Of a stretch of DNA of 64,000 nucleotides, positions 28,419 to 37,271 are shown one piece after another. This stretch comes from Arthrobacter subterraneus (GTDB taxonomy: Bacteria > Actinomycetota > Actinomycetes > Actinomycetales > Micrococcaceae), in assembly GCF_900099735.1 (NCBI RefSeq), contig NZ_FNDT01000014.1, positions 1 through 64,000 on the forward strand. The letters run 5' to 3'. Numbering within the stretch: position 1 is the first letter of the stretch; every line of letters begins with the position of its first letter. The translations under genes and the position numbers were made by a program. Under the pieces are notes generated by a model. It was given only the letters and a program-made list of their open reading frames with translations. It did no database searches and was not told the origin of the DNA.

Positions 28419-28447
28419 TTGAACCCCCCAACCGCCGGGCCTAGATT
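28419..28447 (+). promoter_or_regulatory. Likely promoter of the sdhCDAB operon
   Basis: TTGAAC (28419-28424) and TAGATT (28442-28447) are separated by exactly 17 bases and lie 86 bases upstream of the sdhC start. This is the best sigma-70-like pair in the region. Confidence 0.55.
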
Positions 28448-28532
28448 AGGCTTGTGGAACGAGTGCTCTCGCGGGGCGACATTCCAGCGTGGAAGACGCG
28501 CTAACGCCTCCGCGACACAGGGAGGTTTTTCA

Positions 28533-28913
28533 GTGTCGAAGACACCAGCAGGCACCCTCTACCGTGGCCGCGAAGGCCAATGGTCCTGGGTAGCGCATCG
28601 TATTACCGGCGTCGTGATCTTCTTTTTCCTACTGGTGCATGTGCTCGACACCTCTCTGGTGCGGGTCTCCCCCGAGGCATATGACGCCGTCATCGAGTCC
28701 TACAAGAACCCCATCATGGGTCTGGGAGAGCTGGGACTGGTGGGCGCTATCGTCTTCCACGCCTTCAACGGCCTCCGCGTTGTCCTTGTGGACTTCTGGA
28801 AGAAGGGCCCCCGGTACCACCGGCAGATGCTGTGGGCCGTCGTCGGATTGTGGGCAGTGACCATGATCGCCTTCTCCATCCGTCATCTCTCTGTTGTCTT
28901 CGGAGGTCACTAA
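28533..28913 (+). CDS. sdhC: Succinate dehydrogenase cytochrome b556 subunit SdhC
   Basis: This is a membrane anchor of complex II with 126 residues and three membrane spans. The motif GQWSWVAHRITGVVIFFFLLVHVLDT places a probable haem-ligand His in the first span, and HAFNGLRVVLVDF is the second conserved segment. The reading frame is open from 28419, but GTG 28533 has GGGAGG eight bases upstream and gives the family-standard start MSKTPAGTLYRG. It is the first gene of sdhCDAB; sdhD follows after three bases. The operon has its own promoter and a Crp-like site. Confidence 0.94.
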   Translation: MSKTPAGTLYRGREGQWSWVAHRITGVVIFFFLLVHVLDTSLVRVSPEAYDAVIESYKNPIMGLGELGLVGAIVFHAFNGLRVVLVDFWKKGPRYHRQMLWAVVGLWAVTMIAFSIRHLSVVFGGH

Positions 28914-28916
28914 GCC

Positions 28917-29384
28917 ATGGCAGCTCCCATCGTTGAATCTCCCCGCTCCGGCCGCATCTCACCGCAGTACCGGCGCAGCGGCGGGTCCAGGGGCAACTTC
29001 GAGATGTTCGCATGGCTGTTCATGCGCCTCTCCGGTGTTGTCCTCGTAGTGCTGATCTTCGTACACCTGTACATGAACCTGATCGACGGCGAAGGAATCG
29101 AAGGCGTCGACTTCGGCTTCGTCGCCGGCAAATGGGCTGACCCGCTGTGGCAGGTCTGGGACCTGGTGATGCTGTGGCTGGCTATGCTGCACGGCACCAA
29201 CGGCGTACGCGTGATCATCAACGACTACGCCGAAAAGGACTCCACCCGCTTCTGGCTGAAGAACGTCCTGTACGTCTCCACCGTCGTCATCATTGTGCTC
29301 GGCACCCTGGTGATCTTCACCTTCGATCCCTGCCCCGTGGTCAACGGCGTTCCGCACGTCGCCGACTACTGCCCGGCGCCCTGA
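28917..29384 (+). CDS. sdhD: Succinate dehydrogenase hydrophobic membrane anchor SdhD
   Basis: This is the second membrane anchor of complex II (155 residues). A polar N-terminus with SPQYRRSGGSRGNFEMFAW precedes three spans; RLSGVVLVVLIFVHLYMN and MLWLAMLHGTNGVRVIINDY hold the His residues expected for haem or quinone contacts. ATG 28917 is preceded by GGAGG in the end of sdhC. sdhA begins 93 bases downstream. Confidence 0.93.
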   Translation: MAAPIVESPRSGRISPQYRRSGGSRGNFEMFAWLFMRLSGVVLVVLIFVHLYMNLIDGEGIEGVDFGFVAGKWADPLWQVWDLVMLWLAMLHGTNGVRVIINDYAEKDSTRFWLKNVLYVSTVVIIVLGTLVIFTFDPCPVVNGVPHVADYCPAP

Positions 29385-29477
29385 CCTTCCAGTTTCATAC
29401 GGTCCGTAGTTCAGCAGCACCGGACGGCGGAAGATCCAACCAGATATATCGCCAGTTCCAACAGAAAGAGCAAAGGT

Positions 29478-31256
29478 ATGCAGGTCCATAAGTACGACGT
29501 CGTTATTGTGGGCGCAGGCGGCGCCGGCATGCGCGCCGCGATTGAATCCGGCCAGCGTGCACGAACGGCTGTACTGACCAAGCTCTACCCCACCCGTTCA
29601 CACACGGGAGCGGCACAGGGCGGCATGTGCGCCGCCCTCGCCAATGTCGAGGAAGACAACTGGGAATGGCACACCTTCGACACCGTCAAGGGCGGTGATT
29701 ACCTGGTTGACCAGGATGCCGCTGAGGTCATGGCCAAGGAAGCGATCGACGCCGTTCTCGACCTCGAGAAGATGGGCCTGCCGTTCAACCGCACCCCTGA
29801 GGGCCGGATCGACCAGCGCCGCTTCGGCGGCCACACCCGTGACCACGGCAAGGCCCCGGTCCGCCGGGCCTGCTACGCCGCGGACCGCACCGGCCACATG
29901 ATCCTCCAGACTCTCTACCAGAACTGTGTGAAGCACAACGTCGAGTTCTTCAACGAGTACTACGTGCTGGACATGCTGACCGTGGACGAGGAGTTCACCG
30001 TCGACGGCGTGACGCGTATCCGCAAGCGGGTTGCCGGCGTCGTCTCCTACGACCTCGCCACCGGTGAACTGCACGTATTCCAGGCAAAGTCGGTTGTCTT
30101 CGCCTCCGGCGGTGTGGGCAAGGTATTCAAGACCACCTCCAACGCGCACACCCTGACCGGCGACGGCATGGGCATCGCCTTCCGCCGCGGCATCCCCCTG
30201 GAAGACATGGAGTTCTTCCAGTTCCATCCCACCGGCCTCGCCGGGCTCGGCATCCTGCTCTCCGAAGCGGCCCGCGGTGAAGGCGCAATCCTGCGCAATT
30301 CCGAGGGTGAGCGCTTCATGGAGCGGTACGCCCCCACCATCAAGGACCTCGCACCACGCGACATCGTTGCGCGTTCCATGGCCAACGAGGTGCGTGAGGG
30401 CCGCGGCGCAGGCCCCAACAAGGACTACGTCCTGCTGGACCTCACCCACCTGGAGCCCGCGCACATCGACGCGAAGCTGCCGGACATCACCGAGTTCGCC
30501 CGCACCTACCTGGGCGTGGAGCCGTACACGGAGCCGGTGCCGGTCTTCCCGACCGCGCACTATGCCATGGGCGGCATCCCCACCAACATCAAGGCGGAGG
30601 TGCTGCAGGACAATGACACCGTTGTGCCGGGCCTCTACGCCGCCGGCGAGGTTGCCTGTGTCTCCGTTCACGGGTCCAACCGCCTCGGCACCAACTCGCT
30701 GCTGGACATCAACGTCTTCGGCAAGCGCGCGGGGATCGCGGCGGCCGAATACGCCCTCACCGCGGACTTCGTCGAGATTCCGGACAACCCGCTGGTGGAG
30801 ACCGAACGGCTGCTCGACACCATGCGCAGTTCCGAGGGCGGCGAAAGGGTTGCCCAGATCCGCCAGGAACTCCAGGACATCATGGACGCCAACGTCCAGG
30901 TGTTCCGCACCGAGCAGACCCTGAAGGAAGCCCTCGAGGTCATCGACAAGCTCGAGGAGCGCTACACCCGCGTCACCGTCCAGGACAAGGGCAAGCGGTT
31001 CAACCTGGACCTGCTGGAAGCCGTTGAGCTCGGCTTCCTGCTGGACATGGCCAAGGTCATGACGGCCGCCGCCCTGCACCGCAAGGAATCCCGCGGCGGC
31101 CACTTCCGCGAGGACTACCCCGAGCGCGACGACAAGAATTTCATGACCCATTCCATGGCCTACAAGGACCCCACCGCCACCGAAACCAGCGGTGTGCGCC
31201 TTGAGACCAAACCGGTAGTCTTCACCCGTTACCAGCCCATGGAGCGTAAGTACTGA
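29478..31256 (+). CDS. sdhA: Succinate dehydrogenase flavoprotein subunit SdhA
   Basis: This is the catalytic subunit of complex II, oxidising succinate to fumarate in the TCA cycle. Its 592 residues match the family. The FAD motif VVIVGAGGAGMRAAIES is at the N-terminus, His42 in RSHTGAAQGGMCAAL is the covalent FAD site, and FHPTGLAGLGILLSEAARGEGA, RRFGGHTRDHGKAPVRRACY and HGSNRLGTNSLLDINVFG provide substrate-binding and catalytic residues. The start ATG 29478 has AAAGAG/AAAGG upstream. The stop overlaps the sdhB ATG (TGATG). Confidence 0.97.
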   Translation: MQVHKYDVVIVGAGGAGMRAAIESGQRARTAVLTKLYPTRSHTGAAQGGMCAALANVEEDNWEWHTFDTVKGGDYLVDQDAAEVMAKEAIDAVLDLEKMGLPFNRTPEGRIDQRRFGGHTRDHGKAPVRRACYAADRTGHMILQTLYQNCVKHNVEFFNEYYVLDMLTVDEEFTVDGVTRIRKRVAGVVSYDLATGELHVFQAKSVVFASGGVGKVFKTTSNAHTLTGDGMGIAFRRGIPLEDMEFFQFHPTGLAGLGILLSEAARGEGAILRNSEGERFMERYAPTIKDLAPRDIVARSMANEVREGRGAGPNKDYVLLDLTHLEPAHIDAKLPDITEFARTYLGVEPYTEPVPVFPTAHYAMGGIPTNIKAEVLQDNDTVVPGLYAAGEVACVSVHGSNRLGTNSLLDINVFGKRAGIAAAEYALTADFVEIPDNPLVETERLLDTMRSSEGGERVAQIRQELQDIMDANVQVFRTEQTLKEALEVIDKLEERYTRVTVQDKGKRFNLDLLEAVELGFLLDMAKVMTAAALHRKESRGGHFREDYPERDDKNFMTHSMAYKDPTATETSGVRLETKPVVFTRYQPMERKY

Positions 31257-32044
31257 TGAGCACCCCAACTGTCGAAAAAGAACCGGCTTCCAAGGTCGAA
31301 CTCGCTCCCGGCGTCGGCGGCGGCGGCGAGATCCCCACCTTCGACGTCACCCTCCGGGTGCGCCGCTACAACCCCGAGGTGTCCGATGAGGCGCACTGGG
31401 ACGAGTGGAAGCTCACCATGTACGGCACCGACCGCGTGCTGGACGCCCTGCACAAGGTGAAATGGGAGCACGACGGCACGGTCTCGTTCCGCCGCTCCTG
31501 TGCCCACGGTGTGTGCGGTTCCGATGCCATGCGCATCAACGGCCGCAACCGGCTCGCCTGCAAGACCCTCCTGAAGGACCTCGACACGTCCAAGCCCATC
31601 CTGGTGGAGCCCATCAAGGGCCTGCCGGTGGAGAAGGACCTGATCGTGGACATGGAGCCGTTCTTCCAGTCCTACCGGGAGATCATGCCGTTCCTGATCA
31701 ACCGTGGGCATGAGCCCACCCGGGAACGCCTGCAGTCCGCCGAGGAGCGCGAGCGCTTCGATGACACCACCAAGTGCATCCTGTGCGCCGCGTGCACGTC
31801 CTCCTGCCCGGTATTCTGGACCGACGGCCAGTACTTCGGTCCCGCCGCCATCGTCAACGCGCACCGGTTCATTTTCGACTCCCGCGACGACGCCGGCGAC
31901 ATGCGGCTTGAAATCCTCAACGACAAGGAAGGCGTGTGGCGCTGCCGCACCACCTTCAACTGCACCGAGGCCTGCCCCCGCGGCATCCAGGTGACCCAGG
32001 CGATCGCCGAGGTCAAGCAGGCCATCCTGTCCCGCAAGGTCTGA
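31256..32044 (+). CDS. sdhB: Succinate dehydrogenase iron-sulfur subunit SdhB
   Basis: This electron-transfer subunit of complex II has 262 residues. The [2Fe-2S] region SCAHGVCGSDAMRING...LAC keeps three Cys and has Asp90 in place of the fourth; the same Asp substitution occurs in E. coli SdhB, so this is not a defect. The C-terminal half holds the [4Fe-4S] and [3Fe-4S] Cys sets (CILCAACTSSCPVFW and CRTTFNCTEACPRGI). The N-terminus has about 28 extra Gly/Glu-rich residues. It is the last gene of the operon, followed by a strong terminator. Confidence 0.96.
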   Translation: MSTPTVEKEPASKVELAPGVGGGGEIPTFDVTLRVRRYNPEVSDEAHWDEWKLTMYGTDRVLDALHKVKWEHDGTVSFRRSCAHGVCGSDAMRINGRNRLACKTLLKDLDTSKPILVEPIKGLPVEKDLIVDMEPFFQSYREIMPFLINRGHEPTRERLQSAEERERFDDTTKCILCAACTSSCPVFWTDGQYFGPAAIVNAHRFIFDSRDDAGDMRLEILNDKEGVWRCRTTFNCTEACPRGIQVTQAIAEVKQAILSRKV

Positions 32045-32101
32045 CCGGGCAGGGGTCAACAGCACGGGATTCATCAGCGCAGTCACGGCTCGCAGCTGAT
32101 C

Positions 32102-32160
32102 AACGACGGCGCGTGGTCACCGAAAGGTGGCCGCGCGCCGTCGTCGTTCCCACCCCTTTT
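32102..32160 (+). terminator. Terminator of sdhCDAB
   Basis: An about 19-bp stem (ACGACGGCGCG at 32103-32113 with CGCGCCGTCGT at 32134-32144, continued inward with G-U pairs) is closed by a GAAA tetraloop and followed by a pyrimidine run ending in TTTTTT. It is a textbook intrinsic terminator. Confidence 0.85.
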
Positions 32161-32208
32161 TTGGAAATTTTGCGCAGGTAAGGAGACTCCAGCGCCTGGG
32201 ATCCCGCC

Positions 32209-33324
32209 TTAGCTGCCCGAATGTTCCGAGGTTTTTGCCGCTGCCGCGCGGCTGCGCTGACGCAGCGACCGGGCGCGCCCGGCGCGGTCCCTGGAACGGG
32301 CGGACCGCGCGTCAGCGGACCCGATGGCGCCCCACGCGGCGGCCAGCAGGTACACCTGGCTCAACAGGAAAAACCAGACAAACAGACCGAGGATGACGGC
32401 GAAGGGTGCCAGCAGCGGATTGCGGTCGACGCCGGCCAGGAGCAGGGTGCTGAACGTACGCAGGACGGTGCTTCCGACGCCGGCGATCAGCGCGGACTGC
32501 AGCAGCACCTTGCGCGGCATCTCGATTGCCGAGGCAGCCCGGAACAGGATGACAGCCACCAGCGTGTCGAGGAGCAGGGTCACCAGGAACCCCGCGATCT
32601 GCGTGAGGGTCCTGGCAGCGCTGTCGAGGCCCACCAGCGGGAGCACCAGGTCCAGGACGGTGTTGGCGATGACGCCCACGGCGGTGGTCACCACGAGCGC
32701 CACCGCCAGGATCAGCAGAATGAGCAGGTCCTTGAGCTTCATCAGGATGGGATTGGTCTCAACGGCGGGAACATCGAAGATGCCGCGCATTCCCTCACGG
32801 AGTCCGCCGATCCACCGCAGCGAGGTGAACAGCATGACCAGGGTCGAGATCAGCAGCGCCATACTGAGGCTGGATTCCAGGCCGAAAAGCTGTTCCGGCC
32901 TGGCGATGCCCGACCCGCCTCCCGGACCGTCGGTATCAATGAGCCCCGGAGTAGTCCTGTCCACCGCGCGCACGATCATCGCCTGGAGCTCAGGGTTTCC
33001 TGACACCACCAGACCTGCGATGGAGAAGCCGACGACGAGCAGCGCTGCCACAGCGAAGAACATGTTGTAGGCGATGCCTGCAGCCATCAGCGGTCCGTGG
33101 CGTTGTGTGTAGAGCTGGAATGCCCGCATGGGGCGGAACGCACCCAGCCTGGCCATCACGTAGGTGAACGTGGCCGTGAGGACGGGCATGCCTCCGCTGT
33201 GTTCGCGACGTACCCTCCCGAGTTCCCGCCGGGCCCGCAGCACTTTCAGCCGGAGCTTGGCCCGCTCCGTGGGAAACGGTGTGTCAGGCTCCTGCTTTTT
33301 CGCCGGCGGCAGCGTTCTGACCAA
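32209..33324 (-). CDS. YihY/BrkB family inner-membrane protein
   Basis: This is an integral membrane protein of the YihY/virulence factor BrkB family (371 residues) with six hydrophobic segments between about 75 and 335. The family feature GPLMAAGIAYNMFFAVAALL starts the first span, and LRWIGGLREGMRGIFDV is the cytoplasmic loop. Both ends are basic (RARRELGRVRREH and RSARSRDRAGRARSLRQRSR). No biochemical role is settled for the family. TTG 33324 has GGGAAGAG seven bases upstream and overlaps the end of the 2H-phosphoesterase gene by 41 bases; a later start near residue 46 cannot be excluded. Confidence 0.87.
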   Translation of the reverse strand: MVRTLPPAKKQEPDTPFPTERAKLRLKVLRARRELGRVRREHSGGMPVLTATFTYVMARLGAFRPMRAFQLYTQRHGPLMAAGIAYNMFFAVAALLVVGFSIAGLVVSGNPELQAMIVRAVDRTTPGLIDTDGPGGGSGIARPEQLFGLESSLSMALLISTLVMLFTSLRWIGGLREGMRGIFDVPAVETNPILMKLKDLLILLILAVALVVTTAVGVIANTVLDLVLPLVGLDSAARTLTQIAGFLVTLLLDTLVAVILFRAASAIEMPRKVLLQSALIAGVGSTVLRTFSTLLLAGVDRNPLLAPFAVILGLFVWFFLLSQVYLLAAAWGAIGSADARSARSRDRAGRARSLRQRSRAAAAKTSEHSGS

Positions 33325-33889
33325 AAGTAAGCTCTTCCCGTAGTTTCCACACGCCCGTCACATCATGCTCATACAGTCCCATGGTACGTACGGTGAACGA
33401 GGCCTCGAAGTCTTCCAGCTGCTGCTCGGCAGCATCCATGTTGGCCTCACTCACGTCATGCGCCACGGTGACGTGCGGGTGGAAGGGGAACTCGAGGTCG
33501 CGGGCAAGCGGCCCGGCCTGCAACCTTCGGTGCAGGTCAACGCAGGAGGCAAATCCCTCGGTCACGTTGATGAAGACCACCGGAGTCAGCGGGCGGAACG
33601 TGCCCGTGCTCTTCAGCGTCACCGTGAACGGGCACTGGGCGGCGGCGACCTCCCGCACATGCTGAATGGTGGACGGCCAGTCCGTGGCCGGTGTGGTGGT
33701 GATCAGCGTGATGTGAGGGGGCACCAGGGCGGCCATCGGATCGCCGAAGGAAGCCCGCCAGCGCTCCAGCTCCCCGGCAATGGGATCCGGAATGGCAATC
33801 ACAACGCCCACGCTGTAGCCCTCGACAGCCCGCCGGCCCACGATGTAGGTCGGTTGGAACTGCTCGGTGTCGCTGACGGGGTGGCTCAT
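33284..33889 (-). CDS. 2'-5' RNA ligase family (2H phosphoesterase) protein
   Basis: This is a two-histidine phosphoesterase-fold protein of 201 residues. The paired H-x-T motifs are PPHITLI and HPHVTVAH, spaced as expected for ThpR/CPDase-like enzymes that act on 2',3'-cyclic or 2'-5' phosphodiester bonds; substrate unknown. The frame is open to 33922, but ATG 33889 lies just four bases past the trpS stop and gives MSHPVSDTEQFQP, so it is preferred. No clear ribosome-binding site is seen at either start. It overlaps the YihY gene downstream. Confidence 0.85.
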   Translation of the reverse strand: MSHPVSDTEQFQPTYIVGRRAVEGYSVGVVIAIPDPIAGELERWRASFGDPMAALVPPHITLITTTPATDWPSTIQHVREVAAAQCPFTVTLKSTGTFRPLTPVVFINVTEGFASCVDLHRRLQAGPLARDLEFPFHPHVTVAHDVSEANMDAAEQQLEDFEASFTVRTMGLYEHDVTGVWKLREELTFGQNAAAGEKAGA

Positions 33890-33893
33890 GATG

Positions 33894-34937
33894 CTAGAAG
33901 GCACCCGCCGGTCCGCGGCCATGCGCTGGGAGAAACCCTACTTTCGAGAACACATCTGCCAGCGTAACGGACGCAATCGCCCGTGCCTTCTCCGCTCCCA
34001 CCGCGAGCAGCCGGTCAAGCTCCGCCGGATCCGACAGCAGTTCCAGCGCCCGTGCACGGACCGGCTCCAACCGGTCCACCACGACGTCAGCGAGCTCCAC
34101 CTTCAGATGCCCGTACATGCGGTCCTCGAAATGGCCGACGACGTCATCCATGTTCTTGTCCGTCAGGAGCGAGTAAATGGAGAGCAGGTTGGAGATGCCG
34201 GGCTTCTCCTCGCGGTCGAAGCGGATCTCGGTGCCGTCATCCGTCACTGCTGACTTGATACGTTTGGCGGTAACCTTCGGCTCGTCCATGATGTTGATCA
34301 GCCCTGCCGCCGAGCTCGCGGACTTCGACATCTTGGCCGTGGGGTTCTGCAGATCGTAGATCTTCGCCGATTCCTTCTGGATGAATGGTTTGGGGACAAC
34401 GAACGTTTCGCCGAAACGCGTATTGAAGCGCTGCGCGAGATCCCGGCTCAGCTCGATGTGCTGGCGCTGGTCTTCCCCGACGGGGACACCCTCCGGCTGG
34501 TACAGCAGGATGTCCGCGGCCTGGAGGACGGGGTAGGTGAACAGTCCCACGGAGGTGGAATCCGCCCCCTGCTTGAGTGACTTGTCCTTGAACTGGGTCA
34601 TCCGCGAGGCTTCACCGAACCCGGTGATGCAGTTCAGCACCCAGGCCAGCTGGGCGTGCTCGGGAACGTGGGACTGGACAAAGAGCGTGCACTTGTCCAC
34701 GTCCACCCCGCCGGCGATGTACTGGGCGGCAGTCAGGCGTGTGCGCTCGGCAAGCTCCGCGGGATCCTGCGGGACCGTGATGGCATGCAGGTCCGGGATG
34801 AAGTAAATCGCATCATGGGAATCCTGCATCCGAACCCACTGCACCAGGGCACCGAGATAGTTGCCCAGGTGCAGGGAGCTGCCCGAGGGCTGCATGCCGG
34901 ACAGGACTCGCTGGCGGCCGGTGGAAGAGGAAGTCAT
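33894..34937 (-). CDS. trpS: Tryptophanyl-tRNA synthetase
   Basis: This class I aminoacyl-tRNA synthetase charges tRNA-Trp. Its 347 residues match the family. The HIGH-type motif is [13 protein letters not shown] near the N-terminus and the KMSKS motif is [44 protein letters not shown] is the typical substrate-binding segment. The frame stays open to 35024, but ATG 34937 with CAGGA upstream gives [14 protein letters not shown]. It begins within two bases of the exonuclease III stop, so the genes are cotranscribed. Confidence 0.96.
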   Translation of the reverse strand: MTSSSTGRQRVLSGMQPSGSSLHLGNYLGALVQWVRMQDSHDAIYFIPDLHAITVPQDPAELAERTRLTAAQYIAGGVDVDKCTLFVQSHVPEHAQLAWVLNCITGFGEASRMTQFKDKSLKQGADSTSVGLFTYPVLQAADILLYQPEGVPVGEDQRQHIELSRDLAQRFNTRFGETFVVPKPFIQKESAKIYDLQNPTAKMSKSASSAAGLINIMDEPKVTAKRIKSAVTDDGTEIRFDREEKPGISNLLSIYSLLTDKNMDDVVGHFEDRMYGHLKVELADVVVDRLEPVRARALELLSDPAELDRLLAVGAEKARAIASVTLADVFSKVGFLPAHGRGPAGAF

Positions 34938-34938
34938 G

Positions 34939-35802
34939 TCAGTCCTGGGGTTGTAAGAGCTGGTAGTCGACAACAAGCGGCGCGTGATCCGAGAAGCGGG
35001 CTTCCCAGGAGTGCGCCCGGTCAACGACGGCGGAGGTGGCGGCTGCTGCCAGCTCAGGGGTGGCGAGGTGGTAATCGATGCGCCAGCCGGCGTCGTTGTC
35101 GAACGCCTTGCCCCGCCAGGACCACCAGGTGTACGGACCGTCCACGTCGCCGGCGAGATCCCGGTGCACGTCGACCCAACCCACGGCGTCGCCGAGGAAG
35201 GAATCGAAGTAGGCGCGTTCCTCCGGCAGGAAGCCGGCCTTTTTCAGGTTTCCCTTCCAGTTCCGGATGTCGCGGGTGGTGTGACCGACGTTCAGGTCCC
35301 CCACCACCAGTGCGTGGTCCCGGGTGCTGCGCAGCTCAGTGAGCCGGGCTTTCATCAGGTCGAGGAACCGGTACTTGTCATCCTGCTGCGGCGAACCGGC
35401 TTCACCGGAGTGGACGTATGCGCTGACCACGCTGAGGGTGGATCCGCCCAGGTCGAAATCGGCTTCCACCCAGCGGCCGGCCGATGCGAAGTATTCGTCG
35501 CCGATATGCTCGCGGGTCTCGGAGGGCGCCAGGCGGGATGCGACGGCAACACCGGCACGGCCCTTCGCGGCGGCCTCGGAGTGCAGGATGTGCCAGGAGT
35601 CCCCTAGGAGCTCCCGTACCACGGAGTCCGGGGCGCGGACCTCCTGGAGGCAGAGGATGTCCACGTTCCTGTCCGCGAGCCATTCCTGCATGCCCCGCCG
35701 GTAGGCGGCGCGGATGCCATTGACGTTCACGGTGGCAACGCGGAGCGCTTCAGGGTGTTTGCTGTGTCTCAGGGTCGGTGCCAAACTCACCCGATCAACC
35801 AT
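34939..35802 (-). CDS. xth: Exodeoxyribonuclease III (AP endonuclease)
   Basis: This Mg-dependent DNA repair nuclease of the Xth/ExoIII family (287 residues) cuts at abasic sites and removes 3' blocks. Motifs in order are [25 protein letters not shown] (metal-binding Glu), [26 protein letters not shown] (catalytic Asp-Asn), [25 protein letters not shown] and [11 protein letters not shown] (catalytic His). About 18 residues precede the conserved core; ATG 35802 has no clear ribosome-binding site, so translation could start slightly later. Nine bases separate it from the upstream gene. Confidence 0.94.
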   Translation of the reverse strand: MVDRVSLAPTLRHSKHPEALRVATVNVNGIRAAYRRGMQEWLADRNVDILCLQEVRAPDSVVRELLGDSWHILHSEAAAKGRAGVAVASRLAPSETREHIGDEYFASAGRWVEADFDLGGSTLSVVSAYVHSGEAGSPQQDDKYRFLDLMKARLTELRSTRDHALVVGDLNVGHTTRDIRNWKGNLKKAGFLPEERAYFDSFLGDAVGWVDVHRDLAGDVDGPYTWWSWRGKAFDNDAGWRIDYHLATPELAAAATSAVVDRAHSWEARFSDHAPLVVDYQLLQPQD

Positions 35803-35811
35803 ACCGGAGCG

Positions 35812-36303
35812 CTATTCGACGACGGTGCCCTCGACGGGGCCGTCGTCGTTGTTTTTCATCATGCTCCGGGCATTGTGGGAGGTGATCTCAATGGTTTCCA
35901 GGGCGCGGTCCACCATGCCCTGGTCCTTGCCGAGATGATCACGGATCACGCGGGCCTGGACCTGGACGATCTTGAAGCTGTGGTCCAGCTTTTCATCCCG
36001 CATGGCAGCGCTGGGCGCAGCCGGTCCCCTGCCCGCCATACCGCCGCCGGCGGTCCTGTTGAACTCGTCGATCCGTGCGCTGGCCTTGCGGGCGGCTGAG
36101 CGCACCGTGAAGACCACGAAGCTGAACACCAGCAGCCACCCAAGGGAGATGATCACCACAAGCCAGCCGACGACGTCGTTCTCATTGGCCGCGAAAACCA
36201 CCGCGACCAGGAAGACGACAAGCATGATGGCCATTCCGACGCCGCCCATGCGCAGGCTCAGGCCCTTGCCCGCGGTTTTTCCAGAAGTTCCCAGTGGTTG
36301 CAT
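35812..36303 (-). CDS. Small membrane protein, unknown function
   Basis: I do not recognise the family. Its 163 residues contain two membrane spans (about 20-40, GVGMAIMLVVFLVAVVFAA, and 46-68, GWLVVIISLGWLLVFSFVVF). A basic stretch (RSAARKASARIDEFNR) and a soluble C-terminal half follow (MRDEKLDHSFKIVQVQARVIRDHLGKDQ), probably helical. AGGAG lies at the correct distance from ATG 36303. It is the first gene of the run xth - trpS - 2H phosphoesterase - YihY and is divergent from the CHRD gene. Confidence 0.8.
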   Translation of the reverse strand: MQPLGTSGKTAGKGLSLRMGGVGMAIMLVVFLVAVVFAANENDVVGWLVVIISLGWLLVFSFVVFTVRSAARKASARIDEFNRTAGGGMAGRGPAAPSAAMRDEKLDHSFKIVQVQARVIRDHLGKDQGMVDRALETIEITSHNARSMMKNNDDGPVEGTVVE

Positions 36304-36481
36304 GCTCCTATTGTCTCAAACCGGCGGAGCCGTCCGGGCGGCTTCCACCACCGGCGAAAAGCCGGCCGGGCGGGCACGCAGAAGATTTTTTCAAACTCCA
36401 CCCATCCGTGATGCAGACCACCCCGAACTAGGGTCATGCGTACTTTTCCGGTGCGCGTTCCATTCGCATCATGGAGGAATC

Positions 36482-37255
36482 ATGAACAAGAACGCTCTTT
36501 TCGCAGTTCCCACTCTCGCACTCGGTCTGCTCGCCCTCGGCGGTGCACCGGCCATGGCGGCCGACCACGCCGAGTCCTACTCCGCAACGCTTGGACAGCT
36601 GAACGGCACCACCGGTACCGGCACCATCACGGTCGATGTGCAGGACAACCAGGCCACCGTTAACCTTCAGGTCTCCGGCCTCGCCGAGACCTTCCTGGAC
36701 GGCCCCTACCCCCACGTCCAGCACATCCACGGCGGCGCACAGGGCGTCTGCCCCACTCCGGCCAATGATGAGAACGGTGACGGCCTCGTCAGTGTCACCG
36801 AAGGTGCAGGCGGCTACGGCGGAATCGTCACCACGCTGTCCACCAGCGGTGACACGAGCCCCGCTGCCGGTCTTGACCTCGCACTGGGCGGCCAGGGCGG
36901 CTCCTACACCGTCCAGCGGACCTTTGAGCTGAATGAGGAGACCCACGCGGCTCTCGAAGCCGGAACCGCTGTGGTTGTGGTTCATGGTCTTGATCCCGCC
37001 ACTGCAGGCGTCAGCGAAGAGGTGTTCAACTCCCCGAGCGATCTTGACCCCAACCTGCCCCTGGGCGCCACCTCGCCTGCTCTCTGTGGCACCCTGACCG
37101 CAGCCCAGATGGGCGCCATGCCCCAGGGCGGCGCTGACACCGGCGTAGAGCAGCAGACCGGCTCCAACCTGGGCATGATCGCCCTCGGTGGCGGCCTGGT
37201 CCTGGCAGCAGCAGCCGGCGGCACCTACGCCGTCCGCCGCGCGAACAACAACTAA
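36482..37255 (+). CDS. CHRD-domain surface protein with sortase-like C-terminal signal
   Basis: This exported protein of 257 residues has a signal peptide (1-27, ending AMAA). A CHRD domain (about 28-205: SYSATLGQLNGTTGTGTITVDVQDNQ..., PHVQHIHGG) follows, a fold of unknown role found in chordin and many bacterial surface proteins. The C-terminus has TGVEQQTGSN, a hydrophobic stretch (LGMIALGGGLVLAAAAGGTYA) and RRANNN, the layout of a sorting signal with QQTG in place of LPxTG. GGAGGA precedes ATG 36482. The next gene, 16 bases on, is a class F-like sortase, so the two probably work as a pair. Confidence 0.88.
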   Translation: MNKNALFAVPTLALGLLALGGAPAMAADHAESYSATLGQLNGTTGTGTITVDVQDNQATVNLQVSGLAETFLDGPYPHVQHIHGGAQGVCPTPANDENGDGLVSVTEGAGGYGGIVTTLSTSGDTSPAAGLDLALGGQGGSYTVQRTFELNEETHAALEAGTAVVVVHGLDPATAGVSEEVFNSPSDLDPNLPLGATSPALCGTLTAAQMGAMPQGGADTGVEQQTGSNLGMIALGGGLVLAAAAGGTYAVRRANNN

Positions 37256-37271
37256 GGAATAACCTGATCCC

